10,596 nucleotides of DNA from an uncultured Lachnospiraceae bacterium (lineage in GTDB: Bacteria > Bacillota > Clostridia > Lachnospirales > Lachnospiraceae), in NCBI GenBank assembly GCA_945787485.1, contig CALZHV010000065.1, forward strand, positions 1 to 10,596, in the 5' to 3' direction. Positions 1-5,621 of this stretch are shown here, piece by piece; within the stretch, counting starts at the first letter, position 1, and each line of letters starts with the position of its first letter. The position numbers and the translations under genes were made by a program. The notes under the pieces are model-generated. The model was given only the letters and a program-made list of their open reading frames with translations. It had not been told where the DNA came from and ran no database searches.

Positions 1-263
1 AATGGGTTCTTAAGATCACCAAACTTCTTTCCGTTAACTTCTTCCATCCAAGCTACACCTTCCATAGCCTGTGCCATGATCTCATCATTAATCTTACGAC
101 CATCCTCATAATATTGAGTACAAGCCTCTGTTGTGATTGTAAATCCCTGTGGTACTGGAAGACCAATCTCAGTCATCTCAGCAAGGTTTGCGCCCTTACC
201 ACCAAGTAAGTTACGCATAGACATATTACCTTCTTTGAAGGTGTATACCCACTTGTTTGCCAT
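1..263 (-). CDS. ppdK: Pyruvate, phosphate dikinase, N-terminal 87 residues (partial, cut by window edge)
   Basis: Interconverts pyruvate, ATP and phosphate with PEP, AMP and pyrophosphate in the cytoplasm; in anaerobic clostridia it serves PPi-linked glycolysis or gluconeogenesis. Only the start of the nucleotide-binding domain is present. It begins MANKWVYTFKEGNMSMRNLL and runs straight into GGKGANLAEM (residues 21-30); Lys23 matches the ATP-binding lysine of the family. This is followed by GLPVPQGFTITTEAC and the EEVNGKKFGDLKNP segment, all closely matching clostridial PPDK. The ATG at 261-263 is preceded by a perfect AGGAGG at 276-281. It has its own promoter about 75 bp upstream and probably forms its own transcription unit. 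The remaining roughly 790 residues (swivelling His domain and PEP/pyruvate domain) lie outside the window. Identification is confident; the symbol follows common usage. Confidence 0.95.
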   Translation of the reverse strand, partial: MANKWVYTFKEGNMSMRNLLGGKGANLAEMTEIGLPVPQGFTITTEACTQYYEDGRKINDEIMAQAMEGVAWMEEVNGKKFGDLKNP

Positions 264-337
264 CTGTTTTATACCTCCTAAGTATTTGTATTATTTGCAA
301 TGATAACAATGGCATGTTTCTCATCACGCTGTCAAAA

Positions 338-343
338 ATTATA
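338..343 (-). promoter_or_regulatory. ppdK promoter, extended -10 box
   Basis: On the minus strand this reads TGATATAAT, an exact extended -10 element. The -35 region at the right distance (TTTAAT with 17-bp spacing) is poor, which is tolerated with an extended -10. Transcription would begin near 331, giving a leader of about 67 nt that holds the AGGAGG site. I saw no convincing riboswitch or catabolite-response site in the leader. Confidence 0.65.
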
Positions 344-410
344 TCATATAAAATACAAATATTAAAGCCATTTTTCAAACTTTTTACTATAAAATCATGA
401 TTATTTTTCA

Positions 411-437
411 AAAAAATAGTAATTTTGTATATATTAC
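411..437 (-). terminator. Weak candidate terminator after the XRE regulator
   Basis: Read on the minus strand, GTAAT (437-433) can pair with ATTAC (423-419) around a 9-nt loop, followed by TA and a run of T residues through 410. It begins 15 bp past the regulator's stop codon, as expected for a terminator. The stem is short and AT-only, so it may be weak. The rest of the 188-bp gap between ppdK and the regulator is AT-rich and holds the ppdK promoter and leader. Confidence 0.35.
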
Positions 438-451
438 GTAACTAATACATC

Positions 452-1447
452 TTATTTTTCTTTATTTCCAATCAATTGAACAATGGTATCAAAAACACCA
501 TATAAAACTGCGGCAACAGGCCATACAATCCAGGTTATGTGCCAGTCCCGTGATATAAAGCTCCATGCAAGGTATGTTGCTGTTACAACAAGCCAATAGC
601 ATGTTCCTAATGTATTATTACCTTTCTTTTTTATAATCTTTGAGTCTTTTGAAAACTCATTTTCCTGAAGCAGCTTGTCATAGCTTGAATTTGTCACTAC
701 CGCAGCAACAATCAATACAGTACCAGATGTTATCAATACAAACATAACACAAAGCATTGTAATTACAATAAAATCATCTAATTCCAACATTCCTACCGAC
801 AATAACGGTATAACGCTTACTATACATAAAACGACACCAAGTGCGATATTACCTGTATATTTAGAAGCATAATCTTTTTTCTTCTCTTTTACCATACCGG
901 ACACACCATATTCAGTTTCAATTATTTCACTATTAAGATATTCGTACTGTTTCATTCTGGAATCATATACAATAAACATATATACTGCACAAGCTACCAT
1001 AAGAAATAATACAATCAGTCCAATCATACCTGCTAAATTTTCACTCACAAAAGAATTTTCAACCTCTGATAATCCGGCTAAAAAAATCAGCGTTACCGGA
1101 GACATAATGCAAAGAGCAATTGCACTTGTAAACATTTTCATATTGCTTTTTACTGTGTTAAGAAACCCGTTTGCTTCTTCTATAGAAACTCTTATCACAT
1201 CGTCACCCGGTTTTTCTTCACTAATTACACCGGATATATCATCTGCCTCAATTTCATCCTTAAGTAAATAATCTGTAGAAACATTAAATAACTCTGACAT
1301 CTTAATAATTTTTTTCATATCAGGAATAGCCTGTGCACTCTCCCATTTAGATACCGACTGTCTTGATACCGAAAGTTTTTCGGCAAGCTCTTCCTGAGAC
1401 CATCCGTTCTTTTTTCTCTCATTAATAATCTTATCTGCTAAAATCAT
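452..1447 (-). CDS. XRE-family transcriptional regulator fused to a multi-pass membrane domain
   Basis: A 331-residue protein with an N-terminal Cro/C1-type helix-turn-helix (about residues 5-61). It has a recognisable turn and recognition helix at WSQEELAEKLSVSRQSVSKWE and a typical ending, IPDMKKIIKMSELFNVSTDYLL. After an acidic linker (about 62-100) come six probable transmembrane helices near 106-126, 138-161, 198-219, 226-252, 280-297 and 302-326. The loop between helices 2 and 3 (about 162-197) is highly charged. The architecture implies a DNA-binding protein held at the membrane, able to sense an envelope or membrane signal. The signal and target genes are unknown; autoregulation is plausible because a palindrome lies in its own leader. 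The ATG at 1445-1447 follows GGGAGG (1456-1461) at good spacing. It stands alone between the glyS terminator and ppdK. Fold assignment is firm; biological role is not. Confidence 0.88.
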   Translation of the reverse strand: MILADKIINERKKNGWSQEELAEKLSVSRQSVSKWESAQAIPDMKKIIKMSELFNVSTDYLLKDEIEADDISGVISEEKPGDDVIRVSIEEANGFLNTVKSNMKMFTSAIALCIMSPVTLIFLAGLSEVENSFVSENLAGMIGLIVLFLMVACAVYMFIVYDSRMKQYEYLNSEIIETEYGVSGMVKEKKKDYASKYTGNIALGVVLCIVSVIPLLSVGMLELDDFIVITMLCVMFVLITSGTVLIVAAVVTNSSYDKLLQENEFSKDSKIIKKKGNNTLGTCYWLVVTATYLAWSFISRDWHITWIVWPVAAVLYGVFDTIVQLIGNKEK

Positions 1448-1509
1448 ATTTTTTCCTCCCGCGCAACAACTTCAATGTTCTATTCTTGCATTGTCATCAT
1501 ATTATTTTT

Positions 1510-1519
1510 TGTTCGAACA
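1510..1519. promoter_or_regulatory. Perfect 10-bp palindrome, candidate operator for the XRE regulator
   Basis: TGTTCGAACA is an exact palindrome lying between a putative promoter and the regulator's ribosome binding site, about 62 bp upstream of its start codon. XRE-type repressors commonly bind palindromes in their own leader, so this is a candidate autoregulatory site. It does not match the clostridial LexA box. The functional claim is inference. Confidence 0.3.
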
Positions 1520-1547
1520 CTGTTTTTATATCAAATATTGTTGTTGC

Positions 1548-1578
1548 ATACTACCAACTTCACTTTACAATTTGTCAA
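1548..1578 (-). promoter_or_regulatory. Possible promoter of the XRE regulator
   Basis: On the minus strand, TTGACA (1578-1573), a perfect -35, is followed 19 bp later by TAGTAT (1553-1548). The spacer is longer than ideal, and a GATATA box nearer the gene is an alternative -10. The gene lies behind a terminator and so needs a promoter somewhere in the 260-bp gap between glyS and the regulator. Besides this, that gap holds only the palindrome, the ribosome binding site and the glyS terminator. Confidence 0.4.
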
Positions 1579-1659
1579 ACACCATGCGCAAATGCTCATA
1601 TTTATGGTTTTCTCATGCCAAATTCTAAATATAATATCAAAAATCCCGGATAAAATCAT

Positions 1660-1690
1660 AAAGAAAAGGGAGAAAAAAATTCCTCCCTGA
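1660..1690 (-). terminator. Intrinsic terminator after glyS
   Basis: On the minus strand AGGGAG (1688-1683) pairs with CTCCCT (1672-1667) around a 10-nt loop, followed immediately by TTTTCTTT. It starts about 20 bp beyond the glyS stop. The six-base stem is GC-rich against a very AT-rich background. A longer imperfect inverted repeat (1633-1645 with 1689-1700) encloses it. Confidence 0.7.
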
Positions 1691-1707
1691 TTTTGATATT
1701 TAAAATA

Positions 1708-3105
1708 CTAATATTCAAATTTCTTCTCAAAATATGATTTAAGATCTTCTATCTTAATTCTTTCCTGTTGCATCGTATCTCTGTCACGAACAGTAACTGC
1801 TCCATCTTCTTCTGAGTCAAAATCGTATGTTACGCAGAAAGGAGTACCAATCTCATCCTGTCTTCTGTATCTCTTACCGATATTTCCTCTGTCATCAAAT
1901 TCACAGTTATATGTTTTTGAAAGCTCAGTGAAGATTTTCTCTGCTCCCTCATTAAGCTTCTTTGACAATGGCAACACACCTATCTTTACAGGAGCAAGTG
2001 CAGGATGGAAATGAAGAACTGTTCTCATATCCGGCTTGTCTTCTGTTCCGATATTTTCTTCATCATATGCTGCACAAAGGAAAGCAAGTGTTACTCTATC
2101 AGCACCAAGTGATGGCTCTATTACGTATGGAATATATTTTTCCTTTGTTTCATCATCAAAATATTCCATAGGTTCACCTGAAGTATTCTGATGCTGTGTC
2201 AAATCGTAATCTGTTCTGTCAGCAATACCCCAGAGTTCTCCCCAACCAAATGGGAATAAAAATTCGATATCTGTAGTACCTTTACTATAGAAGCAAAGCT
2301 CCTCAGGAGAATGGTCTCTCGCACGCATTTCTTCATCCTTTATGCCAAGCTCCTTTAACCAATCTATACAAAACTGTCTCCAATATGTGAACCATTCAAG
2401 GTCTGTTCCCGGCTTACAGAAGAATTCAAGCTCCATCTGTTCAAATTCTCTTGTTCTAAATGTAAAGTTACCCGGAGTAATTTCATTTCTGAATGACTTA
2501 CCAATCTGTCCGATTCCAAAAGGTACTTTCTTTCTTGATGTTCTTTGTACATTTTTGAAGTTTACAAAAATACCCTGTGCTGTTTCAGGTCTTAAATAAA
2601 CAGTATTTTTTGCATCCTCTGTTACACCCTGAAATGTTTTAAACATAAGATTAAACTGTCTGATACCTGTGAAATTGTGCTTTCCGCATGTTGGACAACA
2701 AATATTTTTTTCCTCTACATAAGCTTCCATCTGCTCATTTGACCATGCATCAATTGACTCTTCAACTGTAATGCCATTTTCTTCATTGTAATCCTCGATA
2801 AGCTTGTCAGCTCTGAATCTTTCATGGCATTCCTTACAGTCCATAAGCGGATCGGCAAATCCGCCAAGATGTCCTGAAGCAACCCATGTCTGTGGATTCA
2901 TAAGAATAGCACAGTCAACACCAACATTGTATGGATTTTCCTGAATAAATTTTTTCCACCATGCCTTTTTTACATTATTCTTCAGCTCAACACCAAGATT
3001 TCCGTAATCCCATGTATTTGCAAGTCCACCATAAATTTCTGAACCCGGATACACAAATCCTCTTGTTTTTGCCAATGAAACAATTTTGTCTAATGATTTT
3101 TCCAT
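1708..3105 (-). CDS. glyS: Glycyl-tRNA synthetase, single-chain dimeric (alpha2) type
   Basis: Charges tRNA-Gly with glycine using ATP. At 465 residues it is full length for the bacterial alpha2 class IIa form (glyQS type), distinct from the two-subunit alpha2beta2 enzyme. Visible elements: GFVYPGSEIYGGLANTWDYG near the N-terminus; a probable Cys4 zinc site from C90-x2-C93 and C137-x2-C140; LRPETAQGIFVNF (171-183); class II motif 2 at 202-229 with FRNEI and RTREFEQMELEFF; the glycine pocket region WGIADRTDYDL; motif 3 PSLGADRVTLAFL (331-343). An anticodon-binding domain follows from about 370 (APVKIGVLPL to the end). The ATG at 3103-3105 follows GAGGA at about 8-nt spacing. It starts 18 bp after a lipoprotein gene, with which it is probably co-transcribed, and ends at a terminator. 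Unlike many Firmicute glyQS genes, no T-box leader fits directly upstream. Confidence 0.97.
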   Translation of the reverse strand: MEKSLDKIVSLAKTRGFVYPGSEIYGGLANTWDYGNLGVELKNNVKKAWWKKFIQENPYNVGVDCAILMNPQTWVASGHLGGFADPLMDCKECHERFRADKLIEDYNEENGITVEESIDAWSNEQMEAYVEEKNICCPTCGKHNFTGIRQFNLMFKTFQGVTEDAKNTVYLRPETAQGIFVNFKNVQRTSRKKVPFGIGQIGKSFRNEITPGNFTFRTREFEQMELEFFCKPGTDLEWFTYWRQFCIDWLKELGIKDEEMRARDHSPEELCFYSKGTTDIEFLFPFGWGELWGIADRTDYDLTQHQNTSGEPMEYFDDETKEKYIPYVIEPSLGADRVTLAFLCAAYDEENIGTEDKPDMRTVLHFHPALAPVKIGVLPLSKKLNEGAEKIFTELSKTYNCEFDDRGNIGKRYRRQDEIGTPFCVTYDFDSEEDGAVTVRDRDTMQQERIKIEDLKSYFEKKFEY

Positions 3106-3123
3106 GTTTAAATCCTCATTTCT

Positions 3124-3729
3124 TTATTTATAAATTATAACTCCGTAGCCTTCGCCATCAAGCAAAGCTTTATCCTTCCCATCAATTGATGTAACATGAG
3201 AGTTATAATACATAATCTCACCATTTATGATAAGACTTAATTTTCCGTCAATACAAATAACTTTGTAACCATCAAGAATAATATCACCTGCAGTAATATC
3301 ATTTCCCTGATTATCCTTAAGCTTCATTTGCTTACTTATCTCTGATGCATCATCAAGGCGATAAGATGTACCATTGAATTTGTTGTAATCATCCAGACTT
3401 TTATAATCCAAGGCAACTTTTATTATCCCATCATCTTCTTTATATTTTAAAAGCTTAATACTGTCCTCTCCATATGACTGACAGTAATCTGCAACGTCTG
3501 ATTTAATCTTGTTCTTCAACCCTGAATAATCAAATGAAACACCCGAAAAATCATCACAACATATTTCTCTAACACTTCCGTCTTCATTCATAATTAGTGT
3601 ATTTGTAGAAATATCACCTATTACATCTTCCGGTATAAGCTTACATGCTGTCATAAGCATCGCTGTCATAATAATAAAACAGACAAATGTCAATTTTTTC
3701 TTAATCATAAGCATACTGTTACAGAACAT
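3124..3729 (-). CDS. Putative lipoprotein of unknown function
   Basis: I do not recognise a named family. The most likely start is the ATG at 3727-3729 (201 residues), because GGAG at 3738-3735 sits 5 nt before it and AGGAG at 3745-3741 lies just beyond. A start 10 codons further upstream (3759) has no ribosome binding site, and internal ATGs at 3714 and 3708 are alternatives. The N-terminus has a short basic stretch (IKKK), a hydrophobic helix and a lipobox ending LMTAC, so Cys29 should be lipidated and the protein anchored on the outer face of the membrane. The mature part of about 170 residues is charged and beta-strand-rich by eye, with segments such as DDGIIKVALDYKSLDDYNKFNG and a GKLSLIINGEIMYY-like end; no catalytic motif was seen. 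It lies between recO and glyS, probably transcribed with glyS, which suggests no specific role. Confidence 0.8.
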   Translation of the reverse strand: MFCNSMLMIKKKLTFVCFIIMTAMLMTACKLIPEDVIGDISTNTLIMNEDGSVREICCDDFSGVSFDYSGLKNKIKSDVADYCQSYGEDSIKLLKYKEDDGIIKVALDYKSLDDYNKFNGTSYRLDDASEISKQMKLKDNQGNDITAGDIILDGYKVICIDGKLSLIINGEIMYYNSHVTSIDGKDKALLDGEGYGVIIYK

Positions 3730-3786
3730 AATTTCTCCAACTCCTGACTCTACAGCCATAAATTACATAAAAATACGATAAACAAC

Positions 3787-3815
3787 ATTTTACATACAAT
3801 TAGTAAATATTTCAA
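3787..3815 (-). promoter_or_regulatory. Probable promoter for lipoprotein-glyS
   Basis: On the minus strand TTGAAA (3815-3810) and TAAAAT (3792-3787) are separated by exactly 17 bp. The -35 overlaps the recO stop codon. A transcript would start near 3780, about 50 nt before the lipoprotein start. In such AT-rich DNA chance matches are common, so this is moderate evidence. Confidence 0.42.
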
Positions 3816-4555
3816 GCTAAACTCTCGAGAATTTCCATAGATTTGAATTTTTTTTCAACATATTCATTTCTAAAATCATCTGCAATTTGAGATAATTCTT
3901 CTAAAGCTTTTTTATCAAGTCTGAAACTATATAGTTTTGTTAACGGAGCAGACAAAACATATTGTATTGTATAAATTGCAGTAGGGCTTATTCTTTTCAC
4001 TCTTTTTGCATTACCTTCACATTTTTCACAAATCAATCCACCTGCTTCAGCGCTAATAAATATCAAATTATCGTTTTTGTTGCATTTTACACAGCTATAA
4101 GCGTGAATTCCCTGCCCTTCTATATCCATAAGTTTAATCTCGTAGACATATCTGATAAGCTGCAAATCCATCCCCTCCTGCACAAGTGACTTTAATGTCA
4201 CATAGAGCAAATTAAGATTATTATTGCACGAATCACCCTCTCTTGTGTAATATGACATAAATTCACAAAAGTATGAAGCATAGCAAAGTTTTTGCATATC
4301 GAGCGATATTTCAGAAAAATATTCACTTACATCAACCTTTATCAACCTGTACGAATCCCTTCCTTCAAGCACGGTGAATTTTCCCATTACAAAGCTCTGG
4401 CTTGCAGCCCTGTACGGACTGTTCGGTCTCCTTGCTCCATTGGCAAAAATTGTTACTTTACCTCGTTCACTTGTAAGAACCACAAGTCTCTTATCATATT
4501 CATTTGTCTGCGTAGTATATAACACAATGCCGGTTAAAACAATTTCGTCCTTCAA
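3812..4555 (-). CDS. recO: DNA repair protein RecO
   Basis: RecO works with RecR (and RecF) to load RecA on SSB-coated single-stranded DNA and promotes annealing in recombinational repair. The 247 residues match the family length. An N-terminal OB fold (about 1-80) contains the typical TGIVLYTTQTNEYDKRLVVLTSERGKVTIFANGARRPNS stretch. A helical domain follows with a four-cysteine zinc site: C155-x2-C158 and C176-x2-C179 around ISAEAGGLI. The start is a TTG at 4553-4555: no in-frame ATG lies between it and an in-frame upstream stop, and the OB fold begins normally from there. The Shine-Dalgarno signal is weak (purines GGAAAAGATGG, 10-20 nt upstream), unlike its neighbours. A three-codon ATG-GTT-AGT-TAA reading frame ends one base before the TTG. 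It follows era, as in many Firmicutes, but across a 152-bp gap with a repeat tract. Confidence 0.93.
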   Translation of the reverse strand: MKDEIVLTGIVLYTTQTNEYDKRLVVLTSERGKVTIFANGARRPNSPYRAASQSFVMGKFTVLEGRDSYRLIKVDVSEYFSEISLDMQKLCYASYFCEFMSYYTREGDSCNNNLNLLYVTLKSLVQEGMDLQLIRYVYEIKLMDIEGQGIHAYSCVKCNKNDNLIFISAEAGGLICEKCEGNAKRVKRISPTAIYTIQYVLSAPLTKLYSFRLDKKALEELSQIADDFRNEYVEKKFKSMEILESLA

Positions 4556-4610
4556 ATTAACTAACCATCTTTTCCGTAAAATATATAATCCAGATTTTTC
4601 TGTACATTAC

Positions 4611-4705
4611 TATTGTATTTTCTTATGCAACTTAATTCTTGTTTACAATTTCATTTTTTGTATGGAACCTTATTTCTTATTTACAGCCTTATTTCTTATT
4701 TGCAA
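4611..4705 (-). repeat. 19-bp-period tandem repeat between era and recO
   Basis: Two adjacent 19-bp units are nearly identical on the minus strand: TTGCAAATAAGAAATAAGG (4705-4687) and CTGTAAATAAGAAATAAGG (4686-4668). A third unit in phase (4667-4649) is strongly diverged. A fourth (4648-4630, TTGTAAACAAGAATTAAGT) matches the first at 15 of 19 positions, and a fifth (4629-4611) is degenerate. The tract begins two bases past the era stop codon and fills most of the spacer before recO. The period is not a multiple of three, so it is not decayed coding repeat. Units 1 and 2 are certain; the rest are my alignment by eye. Confidence 0.6.
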
Positions 4706-4707
4706 CT

Positions 4708-5610
4708 TTAGTTTTCATCTCTGAATCCATAATTTTTTAATAAAGTATCGCTGTCACGCCAATCTTTTTTTACTTTTACCCAAAGTTTTAAATTAACCTT
4801 TGTATCTAACAGATTTTCAATACTGTAACGTGCCTTTGTTCCTATACTTTTTAACATGGCTCCCTGCTTACCTATAATAATACCCTTATGCGAATCTCTT
4901 TCACATATTATCGTAGCATCAATATCTATTATGTCTCCGCTGTTTCTTTCCTTCATACGGTCAATAACAACAGCAATCCCGTGAGGTATTTCTTTATCAA
5001 GCTGTCTTAATGCCTGTTCTCTTATCAATTCTGCAACTATCTGTCTTTCCGGCTGGTCTGTTATTGTATCCTCATCATAAAACATCGGTCCGTACGGAAG
5101 CAGCTTTTTAAGTGTATCAATAAGTTCGTTTGTATTTTTACCCTTAAGTGCAGAAACAGGCACAATATCAGTGAAATCAAACACCTCCTTATAGGTATTT
5201 ATAGCTTCAAATATATCCTTTTCTTCTACAGAATCGGTTTTATTAATAACAAGTACAACAGGTTTATTTGTATTGTGAAGCACATCAATTATATGACGTT
5301 CTCCTGCACCTATAAATGTTGTAGGTTCAACTATCCACATTATAACATCCACTTCATTCAGATTATCATGAGCAACCTTCATCATATATTCGCCAAGCTT
5401 ATTTTTTGCCTTATTTATGCCCGGTGTGTCTAGAAATATGATCTGTGCTTCATCATCTGTATAAACAGTCTGAATTCTGTTTCTTGTTGTCTGTGCCTTG
5501 TTGCTTGTAATCGCTATTTTTTGACCTATAAGTCTGTTCATCAATGTTGATTTGCCTACATTTGGTCTGCCGATAATTGTAACAAAACCTGATTTATAAT
5601 TATTAGTCAT
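4708..5610 (-). CDS. era: GTPase Era, 30S ribosome assembly factor
   Basis: Era is an essential GTPase that binds the 3' end of 16S rRNA during 30S maturation. I place the start at the ATG 5608-5610 (300 residues) because GGAG lies exactly 6 nt before it. An in-frame ATG at 5622 overlaps the upstream stop as TAATG but has no ribosome binding site. Numbered from the chosen start: G1 GRPNVGKS (14-21), G2 threonines in AQTTRNRIQ (about 40-41), G3 DTPG (61-64), G4 NKTD (123-126), G5 SAL (153-155). The C-terminal KH domain carries GIIIGKQGAMLKSIG (243-257) and the usual KLWVKVKKDWRDSD end. All GTPase and RNA-binding signatures are intact and the length is normal. It is translationally close to the M16 peptidase gene upstream, so both are probably on one mRNA. 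Confidence 0.97.
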   Translation of the reverse strand: MTNNYKSGFVTIIGRPNVGKSTLMNRLIGQKIAITSNKAQTTRNRIQTVYTDDEAQIIFLDTPGINKAKNKLGEYMMKVAHDNLNEVDVIMWIVEPTTFIGAGERHIIDVLHNTNKPVVLVINKTDSVEEKDIFEAINTYKEVFDFTDIVPVSALKGKNTNELIDTLKKLLPYGPMFYDEDTITDQPERQIVAELIREQALRQLDKEIPHGIAVVIDRMKERNSGDIIDIDATIICERDSHKGIIIGKQGAMLKSIGTKARYSIENLLDTKVNLKLWVKVKKDWRDSDTLLKNYGFRDEN

Positions 5611-5621
5611 ATTTTTCTCCA

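Noticed and set aside
318..336. Possible catabolite-response element near the ppdK transcription start
   Set aside because: The minus-strand stretch TGACAGCGTGATGA matches only the first half of a cre consensus, with a mismatch, and the second half fails.
226..411. 61-codon minus-strand frame overlapping the ppdK start
   Set aside because: It crosses the ppdK promoter, leader and start codon in another frame and has no ribosome binding site.
1475..1690. 71-codon plus-strand frame in the gap between glyS and the XRE regulator
   Set aside because: It runs antisense through the regulator's promoter and the glyS terminator, has no ribosome binding site, and its hydrophobic composition reflects T-rich sequence.
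2342..2599. Plus-strand and out-of-frame minus-strand frames inside glyS
   Set aside because: They lie wholly within the conserved catalytic core of glyS and are shadows of that coding sequence.
4374..4724. 116-codon plus-strand frame across recO start and the era-recO gap
   Set aside because: It is antisense to recO and the repeat tract; its length reflects AT-rich sequence and it has no start signals or recognisable domain.
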